Positions 42,201 to 55,340 of a DNA stretch of 64,000 bases are shown piece after piece. The stretch covers positions 434,001-498,000 of the forward strand of contig NC_091034.1 in NCBI RefSeq assembly GCF_041296385.1. The letters are read 5' to 3'. The notes under the pieces were generated by a model. The model was not told the origin of the DNA. It saw only the letters and a list, made by a program, of their open reading frames with translations, and did not search any database. The translations under genes and the position numbers were made by a program. Numbering within the stretch: position 1 is the stretch's first letter; the number at the start of each line of letters is the position of its first letter. This DNA comes from Aphelocoma coerulescens (lineage: Eukaryota; Chordata; Aves; Passeriformes; Corvidae).

Positions 42201-45200
42201 ACTCTTTCCATAAAAATGTACATTAACAAAGGTGCTGTAAGTGCACTGTGGCCCTTTGTGGTTTTACCTCGATGGTGCTTCTGACACGTGTCACACTACA
42301 CCCTGTTCTTTACTCTCCCACTTAGGAGTGAAGTATTTTTTGTGTGTGTGTTACATTAAGCTGCTCTTTCAAAAGTCCCCGTGCTGGGAATAAATTTTGT
42401 GGATCGATATAATCAAGTCACCAGTTTCTTCCCAGCCCAGACGAGAGCAAACATTGGCCTGTAAGGGACAGCCAGGTTGATGGATGGCACCTGGGGTGAG
42501 GTCCCCCAGCTGCTGGTTAATGTGACACTGTTCTGTCAGAGCCCTCTGCAGCTCGGGGCTGGTGTCAGTAGGGTTTTGTTTTCTTTTCCCAACTTCCTCA
42601 CGTTTGGAGGGAGTTCCTGGTAGTTGATGTGCAGGCACCAGTAAGCTTGACTTTAATCTATCCCTGTGGCTGCTTCTGTGTGGGATTGGGCATCTCTGAA
42701 AAACTGGGTGTTCCTCAGGTTATTGCAGGTCGTAGCAGGCTCAGGGTGCAACAGACCATTACTAATTTTTTTTTTTCTCTTCTTCCTCCTTGTTAATTCA
42801 ATTTCTGAGAAGCAGAGAGGAAGGATCAGTGTTTGGGGGACTGATTTCTGTGTGAATTCCACCATTGCTGTGTGAGGAAATGTGTGTTTTGCCTCAGTAA
42901 TTTAGTTTTAGTTTTTCCTGCATTGTTCAGCTAACTGTGCTGTAGTCCCTTTCAGAAAGTGATGTGCTGGTTCCTGCTGTGTTGGGTGGCATCTTCTGGA
43001 TGCGAGCAGCTTCCCAAAAGCCCAGGAGGACAGCAAGAAATAGAGGATGGCATTTAGGAATGTCTGAGGCTGTGTGAGAAGTCGGGGTGAGTTCCTGGCA
43101 GTACTTGCCCAGTGTTGGGATGCAGGCCAGGCCAGAGTAGGCCTGCCTTGGAGATCTGGTTAAATCAAGATTCCTGAGGAGGATTTGGGTGCATGGGGTT
43201 CTCTGTTGTCTCTCTGTGAACAGAGTTGAGTTGGAGGAGAAAGTGCCCAATAATTTTTCCCAGGAGAGAATCTGCAGCGTGCGCCAAGGGGTCAGGGTCT
43301 CTGGGTTGCCGTGATCCCCTCTGGAAGTTTGGAGCCAATGTCATCGTCCCTCCCTTACTTCCATTTCGAGGGGTGTTTTCCCAGACTATGTGATGGAGCA
43401 GCTCTGTGCTCTCTGGGGTTTGTCTGTTGAGGACGAGGCATTCGGAAGCTGCTTGGGCACAAAAGTCAGCTTGGAGAGCGTGGTCGTGGCTCTTGTGTGA
43501 AGCACTCCCTGCACTGCTTTGACATCGACTGGAGTGCAGTTGGAAATCCTCTTCCAGATGCCAGTGGCAGCTGTGTGTGAGGAAGGTGTCGGGAGCATTA
43601 CGGTCCCAAGAGGGAGGGAGGGAGTGGTGAGAGGTGCAAAGGAGGGACCAGGCTGAGATCAGAAGCCTTCCTTGCTCTCCGTGTTTCTGAGTTGAGGAGG
43701 GAATGTTCTGAGATCTCGGCTGGATGAAGGGGAGGAAGGGGCAGAGGTGTTGCTTGGGAAGTGTTTCTGTTTAGAAGTGTTGAAACTGTGGGGATCAAAC
43801 ATCTTGGGAGGGTCAGAGCAGCAGGAGAAGAGCTTGGAAAAGAGACTTTCCCTGCTGCTCCGTGGTGGTGGCTCCTCTGCAGGGGAGGAACGGGCACAGA
43901 CTGGGGAGCGTGTTGCCAAAAAATTAAGTGCCTTTAGCCCTCTCTGCCATCTCCCCTGTTGATGTTTCCCAGCCTTGGCACATCTTAGTCTTCTTTCAAG
44001 CAGCAATAGCTTTAATTTATTTAATGACAAAAGCCAATCATGTTGGCGCACAGATATGTCACTTTACCAGCTTTGTAAGATTTTTGTGGTGAAATTTCTT
44101 GGAGAAAACCGTTCAAAAAATGTGATTTCAAATGGCTTATTTTCTCCTCACATCCAAGGACATGATTGTGTATGTTCTCTGGCAGAAGTTGGTGGTAGAA
44201 GGTTACTTTATCCATTTAAATATACATGTATTTAATGAGCAGCTCTGATTTGGGAGCAGAGTTTGTGTAAGAAGTTGTTGAGAGAGTAACAGGAGACTCA
44301 GAACAAGTAACTTCCCCTTTAGATGTTGGCACATAGAAGGATTTTTATCTGTGTGCGAATGGATTTTGTCCATCATTTTCAGGCTGAAAGGCTTTTCCAT
44401 GTTGTTAGCAAACATTGGGATGTGTTGAGCTGGTGCATTTGCTCCACTTTTGTTTAGTAGTAGGGGTTAGCAGTGAAGATCTCCCTATAGAAGGCAGAGG
44501 TAACCTATATTTTCTTTCTCTCCTAATCCAGCAATTTCAGGGCTAGTCAACTGTCAAGTTTAGTTGTGTGTAAATCCGCTAATATGATTAGAGTTGCTGG
44601 AATTTTTACTCTGGGGAGCTACAGATGGGTAGTATCACTGTTTTACAGGCATTGCTTTGGTAGGAAACTTTATCTGTGACTTGAATGTGGCTGCTGGCAA
44701 TTGCAAAAGCTTTTCTGGAATGAATGGGGAAGAGAAAACTGGTGTTTGTTCCAAGGCATGAATGTGTGGGGGGAGTCGTGTGCCCCGTGGTCTGGAGGAA
44801 CCAGGGCAACTAATTTTTCTTCTTGTTTTTTAAGGGAGTACAGTTGATGAGACTCTCACGGTGCTGTGTTTTACACTTGCTGCAGTTTCAAGCACTTCTC
44901 TGTACAGCCTTCCTTCCCAGACCTTGGACTCCGTTTTGCCTCCCAAATAGGAGCTGATGATGTGGAGCAGCTGGAAGAAGAAAATAGAATGTGTTCCTAA
45001 AAAAGAAGAGGATCAAAGGGAGAAGAGCAAAATCAGATTTTAGTCTAGTGAAGTTTTCTGGTGCATGTTATTCCTATGGTTTATTCTTTACCTTTGGAAG
45101 GTGTCCCAGGGCACGCTCCCTCTTTTTGGAATAGGTGATGGCACGCTGTTGCTGATGGGACTTGAGTCAAATTGCTGCTGGGCATGTAACTAGGTTAATG

Positions 45201-48200
45201 GGACAGCATGATTATTTTTTTTCTTTCCTGAAAGGAAAATTACACGCTCTGTATTTCGATTGTACCCGAGGAGTTGTTTTTACCTTTGTTTGCTGCGTAG
45301 TTAAGGTGGAGAGAAAAGGACAAGTTTCCCCACACGGAGTATCAGGTTTAAATCAGTTCTGCCACCAAAAATAAGATGTTTTGATTGCTGGTTTTAACAC
45401 CTTTGTGTTTCCTTTGTCTACATGAGAGTTAAAATATTTCTAGAGCTTTAGATAGGCTTGAAAAAAAAGCCAAGTGGCTTCCAGAATGTGTGTCTTGGAA
45501 GAAAAACTTATCCCATCCTCGACCGATCCCAGTAGCGCTCTCCAAATCCGTTGGTGAAGTGTTGAAATGGGTTAGGACTTGTCGAGGTGCAGCGAGCAGC
45601 TGCTCCTTTCCAAGTGCTTGAGCTCAGCAGGAATGAGACTCCCGTGCTCTGGAGTAGGAGTGTCTGCACAGGAATAGCTGTAAAAGCTGGAAGCACAAAG
45701 ACCATCCCTGCTTTTAGCAGGGGAGGGGACCGAATATGGTCAGAATATGGACAGAAATTTTCCTGCCAGCCTTGGAGTTTGCTCTTGGTATGGTGAGAAC
45801 AGCGAGCAAGGAGTTAATGGCAGTTAAAGGTCTTAAATAACACAGACTTTCCTGAGTTTGGAAAGCTTTTGGAAGGTGGAAACCAATCAACATTGCAGGA
45901 CTGCTCTGTTTGGGGTTGCCAGATGATGATTGTGTGTTTGGGTTTGATTTACACGTGAGGGTGACTGTGAGTTACTGAGTTACTCAGAGGAGTCAGAGGA
46001 GTCTGACTGCAGTGTCTGTGTCACTGGTGATGGGTGAAAATCCATTTGAGCTGATGCTATGGCTTTGCTGATGGTGGTCTGAAAACCACGTCCCTCTTTT
46101 ATGTGTTATTAATAAGTCGTAGAAGTTACTGTGCCTTGAAACTGGCATTTTCTGGGCTTATTTTGTTCTGTTGCCAAAAGGCAAAACTGAGAGAAGTCTT
46201 TGGTCTTTCAGACTAAGCAGGAGACTCTTCCTCTGTGCATCAAAGGGAAAGATTTTTTTCGTGATGCTACTTTCAGCTTTGGTTTTTTAGGCAACTGTTG
46301 TCTTGGGAAGGCTCCTAAGCATCCTGAGGAAAGGACCTTTCTAGAAAAAAAAAAAAAGTGCATTTCCACTGAGTGGTGAGACCCAGCCCTTCTGTCCTGG
46401 GGCTGCCATGAGATCTTCCACAGAACTGTCAGGTCTGATGTGAAATTCAGGCTGAAATCTGGCCTGAAAACTTCCTGGAAGTCTTGAATTCCTGTTCGGG
46501 GTAATGTACAGGCTCCACGCTGGACACTTTGTTTTGCAATGTGCAGCTGAATCATTGGGCTGACTCAATATATTATATTGGAAAGGGAACTCAGCAGGGT
46601 TCTTGTAGCTGAGGGTGAGTAACCTATACTACTTATTTGGGGGGAATTCAAGAACTGAAACCAAATTTAAAGCCTGTTTATTGTGACTTTTAATGTGAAG
46701 TTGATGGTGCACCTTGAGCTCTGGAACGTGCTGGGAAGGGGATTTCAGCAGGTATAGCATGGCAAGGCTTGTGTGGAAGGTGCTTTTGGATGTAGTATTT
46801 CTTGAGCTGGTGAGACATCTTGAGTTCCACTTGCTGTATAATATGAAACCAGCTTCAATTTGTGTCACCTTTCCTCACCAGTGCTCACGCAGTTATAAAT
46901 ACTTGTCACTGGACGGTCTCTCTCCAAATCCTCAGCTTTTCTGGGCTCTGTGTTTCATATTTTATAGTTGTGAATGCAAATAATTCAGCTGTTGTGTTTT
47001 AAAGTCAATTTCAAAGTGCCTTTATGTCTGTCTCTTCAAAAAGAAAAAAAGACCTAATTTTTGTTGATATTCAAATATCACAAAGCCTAAGTTTCGATGA
47101 GTTTAAACTATTTGCCTTAATTTTATTGATTACATTTCCAAAACACTTTTTTAATTTTGAAAAAGTTCATCTGCACAAATAATCTCCTTTTATGAGGTTG
47201 TGCACCACGTTTAACTTGAAATGATTCCCATTTTCCCCCAAACCACCCCGTCTCATTGCAGTGGCCGTGGCAGCGGTACCTGGCGTCGCTGGCATTCACC
47301 GAAACAATTGGCCCTTGGCACAGCCCCATCCCTGCCTTGCTGCAGCCAAAGCATACTTTATCCACTCAGGCTGATGTTAAGATCATTAAATAAATGAATG
47401 AATTGTACTGTCACCAAATTCCCATCCTGGCAGCCGAAGAACACGAGAGTTTTATAGCTGGGACCTCTGTCCAGAATGTCTTATTGAATGCCCAGGATGA
47501 ACAGTCAGCAAAAAGCTTTCTGGTGAAATGTGTGAGCCTTACAGAGAGTTATGGCATGGAGTGCTGTAAAAGCTTGAATTACCAGACATCTGATCGTCCA
47601 GAATGAGTATTAATCAACCTGATAAGGGCATGGAGAAAGGAGCTGGAGCAGAGGAATAAAAGAAGGGAGCGGGACAGACACGGAGAGTGGGGAGAGCTGC
47701 TTCTCTATTGTCAGGTCAGCTCTGTCTTGTTGTTTGAAAGGAGTTTTGGGGGGAAGAATGCAGCCAGGCTTGGAAGTGCTGAAAACAGGGATAACTCTTG
47801 GTCTTCATCAGGGATGAAGGTCTCACTGGTTGAGCTAAAACTCCTAAAGGTCGCTGATGGTTTGGAAGCTCTTGGAGAAGTCTGCTGAACTTCCACCACT
47901 AGGAGGAGAGGATTGCAGATATTCCCTCAAAGGAGGAGAATTCACTCACTCCTCAGGCTTGGATTGCTTTTTCTTGTGGTCTAGCTCCATCCTTGCTTTT
48001 ATGATGTTGTGCTTAAGATGGTGTTTTTGCTTAGGAATGGGAGACAAAAGATCTGTATCGTCCACACTGGCTGCGAGTGAGTCCGAAATGTCTCTGGTTT
48101 GTGGGGAAAAAGGAAGAAGATGAAGTGTGTTTCAACCAGTTTGGTGAACCAAATTGCACTGCAGCCCCTGATAATATCAGAGGTGCTAGGGATAATCAGA

Positions 48201-48780
48201 AATGTTTGATTTGCTCCATTCCTGTTCTGCAGTGTTCCAAAACATCAGCATTTAAGGGAAGAATACTTACCTTGTTCTTCTCTTCCTCCCATCCAGTGGT
48301 TAAGACCATTGTCTTAGCTATGGTTAATTTGAAAAGAGGCTGCTAAAATAGCAATGGTCACCAGCACAGTCCTCCGAGCTTCCCTGTCCATGCTTTAGGT
48401 GGTGATGGCACTTGTGGCCGTGGTGGTGGTGAAATCCAAGTGTCTGGGCAGTGTCTGTAGGTGGAAAGTTCAGTCTTAAAGCCCTGCTGTGACTGTGGAG
48501 ATATTGCAGTCTGAAATCAGCACAGCTGGGGTTAATGCTCATCAGGAAAGGAACCATCGTGCCTGTGGTGATGCCATGGGCTGTCCTGTTGGTGCAAACA
48601 GGCCTGAGCAGCCAGGCAGGGACAGGTCCTGAAGTTCCCATTTCTTTCCCATTTCGAATAGCACATCAGGTATCCTCACTGACTTCTACCTGTATGTTGG
48701 TTCAGCTGTGTGGCATCACTTCAGAGAGCACTGCAGCAGCTGCAGCCTTCCCTCTGTGTTTATCCCTGTTCGTGGCCTGA
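39242..48780 (+). other. EIF4G3: Presumed EIF4G3 intron 1, proximal part
   Basis: About 9.5 kb of moderately AT-rich, unique-looking sequence. Open frames are short (mostly under 130 codons) and none resembles eIF4G. No tRNA, other RNA gene or recognisable mobile element was seen. A-runs occur near 41750 and 46346. Confidence 0.5.
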
Positions 48781-48786
48781 ATTTGT

Positions 48787-48925
48787 AGAATCCCAGAATG
48801 GCTTGGGTTGGGAGGGACCCTAAAGCTCCTCCTGTTCCACCCCTCTGCCATGGGCAGGGACACCTTCCACTAGACCAGGTTGCTTGAAGCCCCATCTGAC
48901 CTGGCCTTGGATCCAGTGTCCAACA
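48787..48925 (-). mobile_element. CR1 LINE 3' fragment
   Basis: Reads TAGAATCCCAGAATGGCTTG, GGTTGGGAGGGACC, CCATGGGCAGGGACACCTTC and CACTAGACCAGGTTGC, which is the reverse complement of the well-known avian CR1 3' end. It is 5'-truncated, as CR1 copies usually are. Confidence 0.9.
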
Positions 48926-51444
48926 GGCAGATCCAATGGAAGTAAACTAGGATTTCTTTAAATGGGAAATGCTCAGAGGGTAATTTACTGCTCATCTTCA
49001 GACCCTGGTGAGGTGAATATATTGTTGCTGTTCCTCTTTCTTGGATTCCCCTGCGGAGGTGTGTGTGAAGTGTGCACCTGAGATTCCTTATGAGAGAAAA
49101 CTGGAGGTGCAGAGGATTGAACTGAGGAGACCCAGGGCTCCCGTCCTACCTACATCCCTCTGTGAACTTCGGTTTTTGTGCAGCAGTGTAAGGTGCGTTG
49201 CACTGCCCTCCCTGGATGCCAGCTTTCCCAGGATTTCATTTTGTATGACACGGGATTTTAACTCAGGGGAAGTCATAAGCTCCACATGTGGCAAGAAGGT
49301 ACTTAGTATTTAATTTAATTTCGATAAACTGCTGAAATAAAGATTATGGGGGGGAAAGTCACGAGGCATTACAGAATTGGGAGTGGAAATGAGCATCAGT
49401 GCTCCGGAGAATCATCCTTTTAGAATTCCTTGCTCAGCTGACGGGAGGACCATCACTCTGGGTGACAACACTGCTGTCACCACAACAGAGTGACCAGCAG
49501 AGCGTTGCATTTCCCCTTGAGGTCACAGCGTGAGGTATTGGAGACACCATAGGAAACGCAGCAGAGTGAATGAGACGGTAAAATACCAGACTGTTTGGTA
49601 TTCCTGCTTATCATACGGATGGAGAGCCTGGCTCAGGAATAGGTGGATTTTGCTGCAGGGTTCCCGACCCCCAGGACAGAAGCAGGGGCTGTCCCTGTGG
49701 AGCAGAGGCGTGTGGGGGATGTAGCCTGGTAAGCTGGAGTGGTTTATTAGTGATTTTAGGGCACAGAAGTGGGCAAGGGCAGTTCCGTGTTAATGACATG
49801 CACAGGAAGGGAAAAGTCAGCTGGTTTTTAGTACTTTACGGAAATTCAGACCCCTGGGCGAAGATGGCCGTGAACGAGCTGAGGTGCTCGTGTCTGGATG
49901 GGAACTTTCTTCTCCAGATGTGTAACAATGTGCCCCCAGCTGCAGGAACTGCTGGCTCTGAAGGGAAGCCAGAGATGGGAGGTTTTGCTTTGTGAATTCA
50001 GCATGAGGGAAGGTAGGCTGTTACACGCACAGAGAAGTTTATTCCAGGCTGTAAGATGAATAAGGGCTGGAGAAAAGCTTTTGAGCCTTTCTCTGTGATG
50101 AGATTCTTTTCCTCATGCTCTGCCTTCCTCTGTTTGTGCCTTTTCAGTTGTGTCACCTGGCCCTGTCTGCTGTGGCTCTTGAGGTTTTAATGCTCTTACC
50201 TGGTTATGTGTGTGCAGGGCAAACTCAGTATAGAAATAACTCTGTGTGTGTGTTAAGTAACTGCTCTGAAGGAATCGAGCCCCAAAATCCCAGTTTTCCT
50301 GGTGAGGCTGTTGGGACTGGAATGTGTTTCCCAGTCGGTGTCCTCTGTCCCCAGTGGCAGTGGCTCTGCACTTCCCAACCCAGACCCAGAGTGTGTTTAT
50401 CAGGTTGCCTCAAAGCAGCAGATGGATGGGGGCTGAGCAGGTCAGAGCCTCTCCCTGAGCTGGTGTCGGGCCAGAAACTGCTGTTTCAGCTGCTAGTCAG
50501 GGGACAGCCACACTGAATTTGGGGACCTTTGTTTTCATTGGATTGTGATTCAGTCTGTGTGAGATAGTGCCTGGTTTGGCTGTTTGATGTGAGTTGTTTT
50601 AAGCTCAATGACTGGAATACAGGAGTATTTGAAAATAACTGTTGTATCTGCAGTTGCATTTCAGAATGGGAAAGGTGGAAGACGGGTGTGGCTTCAGCTG
50701 TGTTGACTGATCTGTGGCATTTTATTAAAAAACCTCTTTTTTCTGCCAGACTAGCTGTGCACAAGCATCTGATGCAGCAAAAGGTGCAGAGAACAGCTGA
50801 AGAACCATTCCTGTTCCTTTTGGAATAGACCAAAAGCCAAAGTAACTCCAGAAAGGAGTAGGCTGGTGTGTGTGTCTGGCCAGACAGGAGATCAAAGCCT
50901 TGTTTTCCCTGGCTTCCTCCTCCCAGTCACTCCTTGTCATCTCCATCAGGCCAGCTTGCTCACAGCCTTGCTTTGGATATTTTTATAGCATTTACCAGGA
51001 GGTTTGCTTGGTCTTAGCCTTGTGTAGCTACTGTTCCGTGTGAGACTGTTACTTTTTTTCTGCTTGAAAATTCAATAAACAAAAATAAAACAATCATCAC
51101 AAATTCTGACTCTGACATCAAGTTCTGGCTCTGACATTGCCTCCTGTCAGATTTGCCTCTGTCCCCCCTGGCTCTTCCTTGGCCACTGCTTGGGAATTTT
51201 GTGGGTGTGATGTTTTTCTTTGAATGCATGTCTCCTGTTAGATTCCTGGTTTTCCCTCATTTCTTGAACAATGCAGTTTCTTGACTCTGAAGACTCCTCC
51301 TCATTCTCTGGGAGCAATGGTTCTGACCGCCTTAGAGCTGCCTCCTCCCCAGGCATGGTTGCAATTAGTTTGGTTGGTGGCTTTGCTTGAAAAAGTGACC
51401 CAGGAATTTTTCCTAGTACATATCTTCTCCCAACTCTTCTGCAA

Positions 51445-51622
51445 TGTCCAGAGAAGCTGCGGCTGCCCCTGCATCCCAGGAAGTGCCCAAGGCCAGGTTG
51501 GACGGGGCTTGGAGCAACCTGGGATAGTGGAAGGTGTCCCTGCCCATGGCAGGAGGTGGAACAAGATGAGCTCTAAGGTCCTTTCCCACCCAAACCATTC
51601 TGGATTCTGTGATTCCGTTCAC
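51445..51622 (+). mobile_element. CR1 LINE 3' fragment
   Basis: Contains AAGGCCAGGTTGGACGGGGC, CCTGCCCATGGCAGG, TAAGGTCCTTTCCCACCC and CAAACCATTCTGGATTCTG, followed by TGATTCCG. This is the CR1 3' end in forward orientation with a decayed ATTCTGTG tail. Confidence 0.92.
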
Positions 51623-52736
51623 TTCCATGTTCAGGTGTTTCAAGGAAGGATCATTTTACTGTCGCAGGTCAGGGAGGACTTTTGAGCTGCGAGGCGGGAG
51701 GTGGGTGTGGTTGGCTCTCTGAGGGGTGTTATCAGCTGGGGCAGAAATGCCTTCCTGAGCAGCAGCTGGAGGGTTTTTGGCAACCCCTTTGCATTCCATC
51801 GTCTCCAGAGGGAGGTTTGCAGCGTGCAGAGGTGCCTCCATGTGTGCTCGGGGCTCTGGGAGCTGGCATCCCATTTCCCTGCTGAACTGTTCCATACATA
51901 AATACGGTTTTTAACACTTACCAAATGCTTGGGAGCCAGAGGCTGCTCTAGGAGAACTTCATCAAGGAAAGCAGTGTAAAGATATCTCTCTGTTAGGTAC
52001 TGGATTTATTTTCCTTTCTGTTGTAGTTAATCGCAAAAATAAATGCAGTTAAAAGTATCCAAAGGACCTTTTTCTTTGCTGCACTGTGCTGTGAAATGCC
52101 TTGTTTCAAGATGCTTTCTTCCTCCGAGTTTGGATCCTTTTTATGTGCTGAAGGGCATTTTTGAGACTTTGTTTTAACTCCGTTTTACATCATGTTTATA
52201 TGAAACAGACAAAAAAAACCCCAATGCTTTGCCAAATATTTTTGTAAAGAACAAGCTTTGTGGATAATAATTTTCATGTTCTACCTGCTCCTTGGTGTGT
52301 TCAGATGGTGGAAGAATCTTCTCTCCCCTGAAAAATGCTTTGAGAGATTAACCTTAAGGTAGTCACTTGAGGCGAGTTGATTAAGAAATACACTGAACGT
52401 TAGATTTAATCAAGATTGAGTAATGATGTTAGAATTGACTGTCGCTCCTGGAATGCAGTTATTTTTAGGTGGGGATTGGGATGTGCTGCTCCCCAGGTTG
52501 TCTGTACCATGGCTCTGAAGGCAGACTGATCCAAATGCCGTTGGACAGAGTGGATCTGCTCCAGTTTCGTACTTGCAGCTTCATTCCGTTAACACATCCC
52601 ATAGTAAATCTTGTGACAAAGCTTGGCAAGTCAGAGCAAGGGGATTCCACTGCAGCACTGAGGGTTGTCACCCAAAATGCAGCTCAGATATATCAGTAAA
52701 ATCATTGAGCTGGTATTGATGGAGGGACTTCACCTC

Positions 52737-53070
52737 CTTTTGTATTCGGCTTCCTCCCAAGGGGCAGTGGAAGCACAGCTCCAGTCTCTGCTCTGTGACC
52801 AGGGACAGGACCCAGGGAACAGCTGGGGCTGTGCCAGGGGAGGGTTTAGGTTGGATAATGGGAAAGGTTCTTCGCCCAGAGGGTGCTGGGCACTGCCCAG
52901 GCTCCCCAGGGAATGGTCCCGGCCCCGAGGCTGCCAGAGCTCCAGGAGCGTTTGGGCAGCACTGCCAGGGATGCCCAGGGTGGGACTGTTGGGATGTCTG
53001 GGCAGGTCCAGGGGCTGGACTGGATGATCCTTGTGGGTCCCTTCCAGCTCAGGATATTCCATGGTTCTCA
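52737..53070 (+). mobile_element. CR1 LINE 3' fragment, longest copy of its subtype
   Basis: Contains GGGTTTAGGTTGGATAATGG, AAAGGTTCTTCGCCCAGAGG, GCTGGACTGGATGATCCTTG and TGGGTCCCTTCCAGCTCAGG. This is the CR1 type whose tail reads GGTTGGACT-x-GATGATC, forward orientation, about 330 bp. It belongs to a different CR1 subfamily from the copy at 51445. Confidence 0.88.
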
Positions 53071-53424
53071 GAAACATTTGGTGATGCATTAAACCTCATC
53101 TTTTGATCACTTAGTTCAGGCACTGCCCTTGTTGCCATTGGTGTCATAGTGTGAGGTCCTGAACTTTTTGCCCATGGTGGTTTTTTCAGTGGGTGCCTCA
53201 AGGGAAACGGGTCTTGTCCAGCTTGAGGCCTTGGCCCTCTCTGTGGTGCACTGCAGAGCCACCCTTTGTCGTCTTGCAGGGGATGTGTGGCATAGCTGAG
53301 GTTTGGCTGGGTATTTTCTCTTGCTTAAAGGTGAAAACAAAGCTGTTTCTTTGCTGTAATTTTCTATCTTCAGCTCAGGAAATCAGGAAGTTTATCTGGA
53401 TTAAAGCCTAAGAAGCAGTGATAG

Positions 53425-53542
53425 ACCAGGAGGGGTGGAAACACAGCCCTGGGGAGTAACATCCCTACCCTTGGCAGGGGGTTGGGACTGGAGAGTCTTT
53501 AAGGTCCCTCCCAACCCAAACCAGTCTGTGGTTCTGTGAAAC
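53425..53542 (+). mobile_element. CR1 LINE 3' fragment
   Basis: Ends CTTTAAGGTCCCTCCCAACC, CAAACCAGTCTGTGGTTCTG, TGAA: the CR1 3' terminus with its short tail repeat, forward orientation. Only about 100 bp is recognisable. Confidence 0.85.
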
Positions 53543-55243
53543 AGCCGAGGCTGTTTGCTGCTCCTTGCTGTTCCAGAGAAGCCGGGTTGCAGATTGATTG
53601 AGTGGAAGAAAGTGGGGTCACTTGCATGTGAGGTGAATGAATCAGGATTATTTTGAAGGAGCTTCCTCACTTTCTTGACATGCCCTGGCTGCAGAGAGAA
53701 TCAGAGCAGCTGTCTTGCTAAATTCCTCTTAGATTCAAGGGAATTGTGACATAGTAGTCTTTCCAGGGACTGAAAAGTAAAGATCAGCTGCAGGTGTTGC
53801 ATGATATTGTCAGTTTGGTTGTGTCTAGTAATAATATCGATTTCCCTTCACAACCTTCAGTGTCAGTGGGCAGAAAAGGCCAAAGCTTGTGTGGTTCATC
53901 ACATGGTGCCCTCAAGCAAGGAGCTGTTCATCTGTCAGCTGGAATTGTGACTTTTTTCTGCATTATGCCTGGGCTGGGCTTGTCTTGGCTATGCTCAGGA
54001 TGTCCATTTGTGGGTTTGCATTTCTGGGTCGGTGTAATCGCAGGGTGGGAGTGGTCAGGATGTGAAGTTACCCATGAGAGAAAGTCCTCTCGAGAGGCCT
54101 CAGGTGTGCTGCCTGTTGTAAGCATTAGGAGCAGGTAGGATCAGAGGGCAGGCTTTCATTTCCATGGGAAAAGCACAGTTTCTGGGGTCACTTTACATGG
54201 TGCCAGGGCACAGGACAGTATTTTAACATCATCCCAATCTCAGAGCTGACTCAAGCAGCTGCAAAATGGGGTGAGATCAGTGAACAGGGATTGTAGTATT
54301 TCTATACCCAAAACATGCATCATCCTCTTTGCAGCTTACCACTCAGTAAAAGCAAAGAGCATAAAACCAGGAAACCTCTACAGATGCTGCTTTGCAGAAG
54401 CTCATTTGGTGGACACATTTTGCTTGTGTTGCTTGTCCCTTTAAGCCTCTTTTTGCATGGGGTGTCAGCCACAATGTTTGTACTGAAAGCAGCAGAAGGA
54501 GCCCAACAGTTGGGACTTAAGTCCACCTGCTCAGTGGCACCTACACTTGGACCTCTTCTAGTGGCCCTAATAACCTTAATGAGGTTTTTGTGTGGCTTTT
54601 CCTAGGTCTTCATTTTGTTCCATATGAATATTTAGATATAAGCAGCATCTTGGAGCTCTCCTGTACCAGGTATTAGCATATTTGAGAACTGCTTTTTTCC
54701 CCCTTGATTGTTATATTAACTTTTATCATAGATTGATTTTAAATGCTGGCATTTCATAATTGCATCTTAAAACGTGTTATCTAGACTGTACAAAGCAGAA
54801 TTTAGAACAAATACATCTTGCTTTATCTGGAAATAGGGTGTACTTTGCTGCAGATTATTGATGTTCTCTTATCTATGGTGCAAACACTAAGGCTTTGGAG
54901 AAAGGAGTTGTTATTTAATGCTGTATGGTGCATGTTGTGATTTGAAACATAAATAAATACAGCTTACTCTCTGGGTTTGTTCTCAGTGACCAGCACAGCA
55001 GCCCTACCTTAGGAAGGTGAAAAGGAATCTCCTATTTATATCCCACTGCTGGTCATCTTGCCAGAGTTGCCAGTGGAAGCCCAAGTCATTGCCAATCAGC
55101 AATAGGTGTTTTAGGGACTTTTGCTTTGTTTCTTCTCTATTTCCACATTTCTTTAGACTTTGGTTTCAAGCTTGTGTGTTGTAGCAGCTGCTGCCTTCAC
55201 TGGAGTTTTGAGCGCACAAAGAGTTACCTGATTTCATGCCAGA

Positions 55244-55340
55244 TCGTAGAATCATGGAATATCCTGAGTTTGAAGGGACTCACAAGGATCATCAAGTCCA
55301 GCTCCTGGCCCTGCACAAGGCAACCACAGGAATCACTTCC
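55244..55340 (-). mobile_element. CR1 LINE 3' fragment
   Basis: Begins GTAGAATCATGGAATATCCT and continues GAGTTTGAAGGGACTCACAA then GGATCATCAAGTCCAGCTCC, a CR1 3' end in reverse orientation of the type ending in ATGATCCTTGTGG. It is short and diverged. Confidence 0.88.
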